From contig JACDCP010000146.1 of the NCBI GenBank assembly GCA_013817465.1, forward strand, positions 795-8,058: a stretch of 7,264 nucleotides of DNA, read 5' to 3'. The position numbers and the translations under genes were made by a program. Origin of the DNA: Gammaproteobacteria bacterium (lineage in GTDB: Bacteria > Pseudomonadota > Gammaproteobacteria > Steroidobacterales > JACDCP01). How positions within the stretch are numbered: the stretch's first letter is position 1; each line of letters starts with the position of its first letter. A model generated the notes under the pieces. It did no database searches, was not told the origin of the DNA, and was given only the letters and a program-made list of their open reading frames with translations. Shown one piece after another: positions 1 to 7,264 of the stretch.

Positions 1-183
1 GAGCAGCTCTCCGCTCACGGCGTCGGTCACGGTGACGTGGGCGCCGTCGACGAGGTCGCCGACGAACATCGCGCTGCGCGCGATCACGCGCACCGTGATG
101 TCGGTGGCTTCGGCGAGGACGCTGCCGGACATCGTCAGTCCTGACAAAATGAGGCCGGCCGACAGCCGGGCATTCACGCGCAT
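1..183 (-). CDS. N-terminus of a secreted protein of unknown function (partial)
   Basis: The open frame starts at an ATG at 183-181 and reads without a stop to the left edge, giving 61 residues. The start is supported by a GAGGTG ribosome site seven bases upstream. Residues 1-24 form a Sec signal peptide: MRVNAR, then a hydrophobic stretch, ending SVLA before EATDIT. The mature part (TDITVRVIARSAMFVG...GAHVTVTDAVSGELL) alternates hydrophobic residues like beta strands and resembles the start of a small beta-sandwich domain, but I cannot name the family. It lies on the same strand as the GFA gene, 104 bases downstream of it, so it may belong to the same transcript, although a strong hairpin sits in the gap. 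Reality of the gene is fairly sure; its function is unknown. Confidence 0.75.
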   Translation of the reverse strand, partial: MRVNARLSAGLILSGLTMSGSVLAEATDITVRVIARSAMFVGDLVDGAHVTVTDAVSGELL

Positions 184-211
184 GCCCGCACCTCGGGTTG
201 TGCGTCCGGCG

Positions 212-241
212 GCGGACCGGGCCGTAAAACCGGCCCGCCGC
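212..241. other. Strong GC-rich hairpin between the GFA gene and the partial secreted-protein gene
   Basis: CGGGCCG (218-224) and CGGCCCG (231-237) form a perfect 7-bp stem around a six-base loop. Beyond a two-base bulge (216-217), four more pairs form (212-215 with 238-241). On the minus strand the loop reads GTTTTA. No T-run follows the stem on either strand, so this is not a textbook intrinsic terminator. It could be an attenuator, an mRNA-processing or stability element, or a terminator of non-canonical type. Confidence 0.5.
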
Positions 242-287
242 TCATACCCGCACCGTCATCAATGGTCCCGTAGAACGACGATGCTGC

Positions 288-719
288 TCAGCCGGCGTTC
301 GGCGAATTTTCCCATCCCGGGTGTCTGGGCAGGCCATCGTCCGGGAGGGTAACGGTCGGATGTTTCGACTTGACGAATACCCAACGGTCCGGTTTTTCGC
401 CGATATCCTGGTCGCGATCCAGCGTCGGAACATGGATCAGCAGATGATCCGGGAACGCATCGACGTACAGGAACATATGGCAGCCGCACTCCTTGCAGAA
501 GCGTCTGTGGCAGGTTGGCTTGGTGTCGAAATTGGCGACCTTGTTCTCGCCCTGAGTGATCTTGAACGCGTTTCTTTCCAACACCGCTATGACCGCCAGT
601 GCGCCACCGCAAATGTCAGTGCAATCAGTGCATAGACAATAATGCACCTCGAAGGGTTTCTTGTTGTATTCGAATCTCACCGGGTTATTATCACACCGGC
701 ATCCACCTTTTACATTCAT
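288..719 (-). CDS. GFA-family (glutathione-dependent formaldehyde-activating type) zinc protein
   Basis: A 143-residue cytoplasmic protein of the GFA/CENP-V fold. The hallmark GGCRC opens at residues 5-9 (C7, C9). It is followed by CLCTDC at 28-33 (C28, C30, C33) and FCKECGC at 74-80 (C75, C78, C80), which are the usual zinc ligands of this family. There is no signal peptide. The start ATG (719-717) has AAGGA six bases upstream and lies 17 bases after the stop of the formaldehyde dehydrogenase gene, so the two are surely co-transcribed. Family members are proposed to bind glutathione and promote formation of S-hydroxymethylglutathione, although catalysis by the Paracoccus Gfa has been questioned. 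At 143 residues this is shorter than Paracoccus Gfa (about 190), so it may be a related glutathione-binding protein rather than a strict orthologue. Confidence 0.88.
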   Translation of the reverse strand: MNVKGGCRCDNNPVRFEYNKKPFEVHYCLCTDCTDICGGALAVIAVLERNAFKITQGENKVANFDTKPTCHRRFCKECGCHMFLYVDAFPDHLLIHVPTLDRDQDIGEKPDRWVFVKSKHPTVTLPDDGLPRHPGWENSPNAG

Positions 720-736
720 GTTTTTTCCTTTCTGCG

Positions 737-4061
<3,325 letters not shown>

Positions 4062-4360
4062 TCTGAAGTGATCCTCATCGATGGCGAACGCGTGGCTTCC
4101 GGCTCGCCATCTGATTTTTCGTTCTCCGGCCGCTGCCTCGCAGGCGGCGTGGCCGTCAAAAGTAACCAATTTAGACTCAGTCTTCAAGGTTCCTGGCGTC
4201 GGCTGCGGGGCGACAACCGGCGCGCCTCAGGGCAGCGTTCTCCCGTTGCAGCTTCCTGCCGCGTCCCATTTGCCATGGAGTCGTCTTTGGAAGCTCCGGT
4301 GAAACTCCGTTGCTGGCTATTCGAGGCGACACAATTTCGCGTCTGAGGACCGTTCCAATT

Positions 4361-4366
4361 AGTATA
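4361..4366 (-). promoter_or_regulatory. Possible -10 element for the leftward (receptor-frmA-GFA) transcript
   Basis: The minus strand reads GCGTATACTAATT, whose TATACT matches the sigma-70 -10 consensus at five of six positions. No good TTGACA-like hexamer lies 16-18 bases upstream, so it would need an activator if real. It is the best candidate seen, but weak. It would leave a leader of nearly 300 bases before the receptor start. Confidence 0.25.
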
Positions 4367-4381
4367 CGCCGGTAACGCATG

Positions 4382-4401
4382 AGCCCTGCCGCGCCAGGGC
4401 T
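4382..4401. repeat. Perfect inverted repeat in the divergent control region
   Basis: AGCCCTG (4382-4388) and CAGGGCT (4395-4401) are perfect inverted arms around six bases (CCGCGC). The repeat sits just beyond the possible leftward -10 and 77 bases before the rightward start codon. That position fits an operator for a dimeric regulator controlling both transcripts, or a hairpin in the rightward leader. No T-run follows, so a terminator is unlikely. Confidence 0.4.
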
Positions 4402-4477
4402 GGAAATTCGTCAACGGCAAGTGCGCGATCAATTCCCTTTGAGCTCGCTCGAATTCCAGTGACCATCAAGGTGCTGC

Positions 4478-5107
4478 ATGGCGACATCATTTTCCGATCC
4501 TGCAACCAATTCTCCATCCCGGGGTCCCGCGTGGGCGAGTTGCCTGGGTGTCGTCGCCATCGTGTTCGGCATATTTCTGACAGCCACACACGGCAATGAA
4601 TGGATGAAACAGGCTGTCATCGCCCAGCCAGCGAGTTCGGAGCAGGTTGCAGAAGCCGACTGTCCCGAGGATGAGCTCGAAGAAGAAGGGATCTCGCTGG
4701 CCGAGTGCGAGCAGCTCGTTGCCAATATAGAGACCATGACGGTTTCCAGACCGGACTGGTTCCGTGGATTCCAGATGGGGCTCGCCGCCCTTGGCACCGT
4801 CGTCGCATTCGGATCGGTCATTATCGGTGCGGCACTGACCCATTACCGCCACTGGGCGCCGGCCGCTGCCATATTGACGTTCGGTGCGCTGGCGGCGATC
4901 GATATCGTCGGCTTCATAGCGGTCGTCAACGCCGGCCCGTTACTGAGGGCCCTGTACCTCTGGAACATTCTGCTCTGGTTTCTGATACATATGATCATGA
5001 CGGTCGGTGCTGTCGCCGGGCGCCGGAGCGAGACGATCGACCGCCAGATCGGCTCGCAGTCGGCTGATGGAAGGCAACCGGACCCGGATCCTGACTGGAG
5101 TGTGTAA
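4478..5107 (+). CDS. Unrecognised four-helix inner-membrane protein with acidic two-cysteine loop
   Basis: A 209-residue protein I do not recognise. Four hydrophobic helices are visible at about residues 19-37, 100-120, 127-150 and 158-180. Between helices 1 and 2 is a loop of some 60 residues rich in acids, with C62 and C77 in DCPEDELEEE...LAECEQL. Positive residues (HYRHW after helix 2, GRRSE after helix 4) place the N- and C-termini in the cytoplasm and the acidic loop in the periplasm, where the two cysteines could form a disulfide. The hydrophilic tail ends DPDPDWSV. The start has a modest AAGGTG site four bases upstream. It leads the plus-strand set and ends six bases before the cytochrome b561 ATG, so the two are probably translated together and may act together. 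No catalytic motif or heme-binding CXXCH is seen. Confidence 0.88.
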   Translation: MATSFSDPATNSPSRGPAWASCLGVVAIVFGIFLTATHGNEWMKQAVIAQPASSEQVAEADCPEDELEEEGISLAECEQLVANIETMTVSRPDWFRGFQMGLAALGTVVAFGSVIIGAALTHYRHWAPAAAILTFGALAAIDIVGFIAVVNAGPLLRALYLWNILLWFLIHMIMTVGAVAGRRSETIDRQIGSQSADGRQPDPDPDWSV

Positions 5108-5113
5108 TCTGCC

Positions 5114-5656
5114 ATGCAAAGACTAGGGTACAGCCGGACAGCAGTCATCATGCACTGGATACTGGCAGTTTCGATCTTCTTCCTGTTCGTTTCGAGCTGG
5201 TGGATGCTGGGTTTGCCATTGCCATCAGAGGTATTCAGGTTTCGTGAATTTCCGTTTCAGCTGCACAAAAACCTGGGCATTACGCTCGTCATGGTGCTGG
5301 CCGTGCTGCTGTATGTCCGCTTCAAGCATCGGCCGGCGCCCGTCACGTCGGAGGCGATGCGCCCGTGGATGCAGAAGCTCGCTGTCGCCGATCACGTCAT
5401 CCTGTATGTCATTATCATCGCCTGCTGTGTCAGCGGGTATATGTCGTCGTCGTACAGCGGCTGGGGCACGACGTTCTGGTGGTTGGTCGAGTTCCCCAAC
5501 TGGGGCTACGAAAACGAAGCGCTGAACATACTTTATTCCGACATTCATCTATGGACCTGCTGGGCGCTGCTGGCCATCATGGCCGTGCATATAAGCGGCG
5601 CCCTGTACCATGCTTTTCTCAATGACGGTGTTGTGCGCCGGATGCTGCGTCTGTAG
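5114..5656 (+). CDS. Cytochrome b561 family di-heme membrane protein
   Basis: A 180-residue inner-membrane protein with four helices (about 11-33, 52-70, 92-110, 144-165), the usual length and topology of bacterial cytochrome b561. Histidines sit where this family holds two b hemes: H14 (YSRTAVIMHW), H51 (FQLHKNLG), H145 (DIHLW) and H159 (VHISGALYHAF), with additional H94 and H166. The C-terminal HISGALYHAFLNDGVVRRM block is diagnostic. Such proteins pass electrons between periplasmic donors and the quinone pool; the E. coli member CybB is a superoxide:ubiquinone oxidoreductase. Between quinoprotein-relay genes and an unknown membrane protein, a role in moving electrons to or from a periplasmic dehydrogenase is likely but inferred. 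The ribosome site is weak (GGAG about 14 bases upstream), consistent with translational coupling to the preceding gene. Confidence 0.92.
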   Translation: MQRLGYSRTAVIMHWILAVSIFFLFVSSWWMLGLPLPSEVFRFREFPFQLHKNLGITLVMVLAVLLYVRFKHRPAPVTSEAMRPWMQKLAVADHVILYVIIIACCVSGYMSSSYSGWGTTFWWLVEFPNWGYENEALNILYSDIHLWTCWALLAIMAVHISGALYHAFLNDGVVRRMLRL

Positions 5657-5687
5657 TCGAAGAGGCAGATCCACCAACGGGGTGCTT

Positions 5688-6617
5688 ATGACCACCCATC
5701 GCAGCTACCTGCTGCTCTGTCTGGCGCTCATGCCCGCCGGGGCGCCGGCTGATCCAGGCTGTGCCGATTCAGCCGAGGTCAGTGAAATTGCCGACGGCGT
5801 TTACGTGCGGTGGAGTCATCCCGCGGTCATGTTCGAAAACGACAATATTGCGAATCTGGGATTTGTGATCGGCAGCCGCTGTGTTGCGGTGATCGATACT
5901 GGCGGCAGCGTCGCCGAAGGACGTGCACTGGATTGTGCGGTCCGGAAGCTGACCGAACTGCCCGTGTGCTTCGTCATCAACACCCATGTCCACCCAGACC
6001 ACGTGCTCGGAAACGCGGCGTTCGAGCGGGAAAATGTGCAGTTCATCGGCCACGAGAAATTGCCCAGAGCGATGGCGCTGCGCGGCGACACCTATCTGCA
6101 GCGCGCCGCTGAACACTCTGGAGATGCTGCGGACCCATCACAGATGGTCATGCCGGAACGGACCGTCAGCGGCGAGGTCCAACTGGACCTGGGGCACCGA
6201 ACCCTGATAGTGCGGGCTCATGCTACGGCGCATACGGACAACGACCTGAGCGTATTCGACGTGCGGACCGGCACGCTGTTTCCCGGCGATCTCGTGTTTC
6301 TCGAGCACTTGCCGGTGTTGGATGGCAGCATCAACGGTTGGCTCGGCGAGCTCGGTGCGCTGATGCGCCAGGATTTTGAACGCGTAGTGCCCGGCCATGG
6401 GCCCTGCTGTGCCGGATGGCCGCAAGCCGGCCAGCCGACGGTGGACTATCTGACCGACCTGCGTGAAAAGACGCGTGCCTGGATTGCTCGCGGCGGCGAA
6501 CTCGGCGCGGCGCAGGAATCGATCGAAGCGGCCCGGCCCGAGCGCTGGCGGTTGATCGATCAATATCACCGACGCAATGTCAGTGCGGCATTTGCGGAAC
6601 TAGAGTGGGAGGAATGA
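5688..6617 (+). CDS. Periplasmic metallo-beta-lactamase-fold protein, quinoprotein relay system zinc metallohydrolase (type 2)
   Basis: A 309-residue exported protein. Residues 1 to about 21 are a Sec signal peptide (MTTHRSYLLLCLALMPAGAPA). The metallo-beta-lactamase core has the zinc motif THVHPDH (H100, H102, D104, H105), H182 in ATAHTDND, D201 in FPGD, and H237 in PGHG, so both metal sites look intact. The N-terminal ADGVYVRWSHPAVMFENDN resembles the SoxH-related group named 'quinoprotein relay system zinc metallohydrolase', which occurs beside PQQ-dependent dehydrogenases and a SoxYZ-like carrier, as here. SoxH is an accessory of the Sox thiosulfate system; the substrate in the quinoprotein setting is unknown and may be an adduct on the carrier thiol. 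The mature protein has six cysteines (25, 65, 83, 94, 240, 241). The start is the ATG at 5688, at the signal peptide, with GGGGTG upstream. The carrier gene begins four bases after its stop. Confidence 0.92.
   Translation: MTTHRSYLLLCLALMPAGAPADPGCADSAEVSEIADGVYVRWSHPAVMFENDNIANLGFVIGSRCVAVIDTGGSVAEGRALDCAVRKLTELPVCFVINTHVHPDHVLGNAAFERENVQFIGHEKLPRAMALRGDTYLQRAAEHSGDAADPSQMVMPERTVSGEVQLDLGHRTLIVRAHATAHTDNDLSVFDVRTGTLFPGDLVFLEHLPVLDGSINGWLGELGALMRQDFERVVPGHGPCCAGWPQAGQPTVDYLTDLREKTRAWIARGGELGAAQESIEAARPERWRLIDQYHRRNVSAAFAELEWEE
6607..6613 (+). promoter_or_regulatory. Strong ribosome binding site for the SoxYZ-like carrier gene
   Basis: GGGAGGA lies eight bases before the ATG at 6622 and within the last codons of the metallohydrolase gene. 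It is the best Shine-Dalgarno on the plus strand of this window. It fixes the carrier's start and suggests the carrier is made in larger amounts than the enzyme upstream. Confidence 0.7.
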
Positions 6618-6621
6618 GAAC

Positions 6622-7264
6622 ATGAGAAGGCAAGCGCGACGCGTGGTTGATGTCAGTGGTTTCTGCATAGCGCTCATGGCGTCGGTTGTCTACGCGGGCG
6701 TCGGTCATGCGACCACCGTCGAGGAAGACATGGTCTGGACAGGCGGCCTGCGAGACGCGTATTTCGCGGACCGGGACATTCAGTCGGATGACCTGATCAC
6801 TCTGGAGGCACCCACCCGGGCGGATAATGCCGCCATCGTCCCGATCTCGGTCAAGGCCGGCATGTCTCAGACCGAAGAGCGCTACATCCGCACCATCTAT
6901 CTGTTTGTGGACAAGAATCCCGGGCCGCTGGTCGGCAAGTTCCATTTCACGCCAGCGAGCGGCCGGGCGGATCTGGGACTGCGATTACGCGTCGATGCCT
7001 ACAGTCCGGTGCGGGCGATCGCCGAGACCAATGACGGAGGGCTCCACATGAGTCGGCGTTTCGTCAAAGCCAGCGGCGGCTGTTCGGCGCCGGCCTCATC
7101 GGACGCGGATGCAGCCCTCGAACAGCTCGGCAAGATGAAACTCCTGGTCCGCGATGAAGGCGGTGAAGAAGCCAGTGAGGTCGAGCAGGCCCGGCCCACG
7201 CTGGCGCAGCTCATGATTCGCCATCCCAACCGGAGCGGCCTGCAGATGGATCAGGTCAGCCGCC
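6622..7264 (+). CDS. Quinoprotein dehydrogenase-associated SoxYZ-like carrier protein (partial, right edge)
   Basis: The frame is open from the ATG at 6622 to the window end, giving 214 residues. An exported N-terminus (basic MRRQARR, hydrophobic 12-28, VGHA before TTVEED) is followed by a SoxY-like domain (about 35-158) with ISVKAG, RYIRTIYLFVDKNPGPL and KFHFTPASGRADLGLRLRVDAYSPVRAIAE. It carries a conserved-looking cysteine in ASGGCSAP (C154), the counterpart of the swinging-arm cysteine in SoxY's terminal GGC motif. Here it is internal and is followed by a linker and the start of a SoxZ-like domain (KMKLLVRD, MIRHPNRSGLQMDQVSR at 198-214). This fused layout is that of the quinoprotein-associated carrier family, not of true SoxY, which ends at the cysteine motif. 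SoxYZ carries sulfur intermediates covalently in the periplasm; what this version carries is unknown. It shares an operon with the metallohydrolase, and the missing C-terminus is probably only a few tens of residues. Confidence 0.92.
   Translation, partial: MRRQARRVVDVSGFCIALMASVVYAGVGHATTVEEDMVWTGGLRDAYFADRDIQSDDLITLEAPTRADNAAIVPISVKAGMSQTEERYIRTIYLFVDKNPGPLVGKFHFTPASGRADLGLRLRVDAYSPVRAIAETNDGGLHMSRRFVKASGGCSAPASSDADAALEQLGKMKLLVRDEGGEEASEVEQARPTLAQLMIRHPNRSGLQMDQVSR

Larger units (their letters stand above)
4062..4477. promoter_or_regulatory. Divergent intergenic control region
   Basis: This 416-base stretch separates the two outward-facing gene sets and must hold promoters for both. I see an inverted repeat at 4382-4401, a weaker one (AGCTTCC at 4250-4256 with GGAAGCT at 4289-4295), and a -10-like hexamer at 4366-4361 on the minus strand. 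The receptor frame stays open upstream to 4187, but that extension precedes a complete signal peptide and is probably leader. The other short frames here show no recognisable protein. I checked for cobalamin, TPP and glycine riboswitch motifs on the minus strand and recognised none. Confidence 0.6.

Noticed and set aside
4184..4432. Short minus-strand frames (67 and 82 codons) in the control region; one contains KLQRENAALRR, recalling transposase coiled-coil fragments
   Set aside because: The resemblance covers about ten residues, there are no terminal repeats or other transposase motifs nearby, and no ribosome site was convincing.
4062..4440. Possible riboswitch in the receptor leader (cobalamin type is common before TonB receptors)
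   Set aside because: I did not find the conserved cobalamin box or the core motifs of TPP or glycine riboswitches; short stem-forming pieces alone are not enough.
5610..5687. N-terminal extension of the metallohydrolase frame overlapping the end of the b561 gene
   Set aside because: The extension precedes a complete Sec signal peptide that starts at the ATG at 5688, and it would overlap the b561 C-terminus.

Overview
The window looks like a chromosomal segment of a Gram-negative, probably gammaproteobacterial, bacterium that oxidises an alcohol (most likely methanol) with a PQQ-dependent quinoprotein dehydrogenase. The evidence is a TonB-dependent outer-membrane receptor, Sec signal peptides, glutathione-linked formaldehyde enzymes, a cytochrome b561, and two gene families known mainly as neighbours of quinoprotein dehydrogenases. 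Base composition is moderately GC-rich by eye and even throughout. I see no mobile element, tRNA, rRNA or CRISPR array. The quinoprotein dehydrogenase itself is not in the window.

The layout is two divergent gene sets around a control region of about 0.4 kb (4062-4477). On the minus strand, leftwards, are: a TonB-dependent receptor resembling E. coli YncD/PqqU (1908-4061); class III alcohol dehydrogenase / S-(hydroxymethyl)glutathione dehydrogenase (737-1846); a small GFA-family zinc protein (288-719); and the start of a secreted protein that runs off the left edge (1-183). On the plus strand, rightwards, are: an unrecognised four-helix membrane protein with an acidic two-cysteine loop (4478-5107); a cytochrome b561 (5114-5656); a periplasmic metallo-beta-lactamase-fold protein of the 'quinoprotein relay system zinc metallohydrolase' type (5688-6617); and a fused SoxY/SoxZ-like carrier cut by the right edge (6622-7264).

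A coherent model (inference) is as follows. The receptor brings PQQ across the outer membrane for a periplasmic quinoprotein dehydrogenase encoded nearby. The SoxYZ-like carrier and the metallohydrolase service or relay from that enzyme, and b561 with the unknown membrane protein may connect the periplasm to the quinone pool. Formaldehyde produced by methanol oxidation is captured with glutathione and oxidised in the cytoplasm by the class III dehydrogenase. The most novel points are the PqqU-like receptor in a quinoprotein locus, the unknown membrane protein, and the unexplained chemistry of the SoxYZ-like/metallohydrolase pair.
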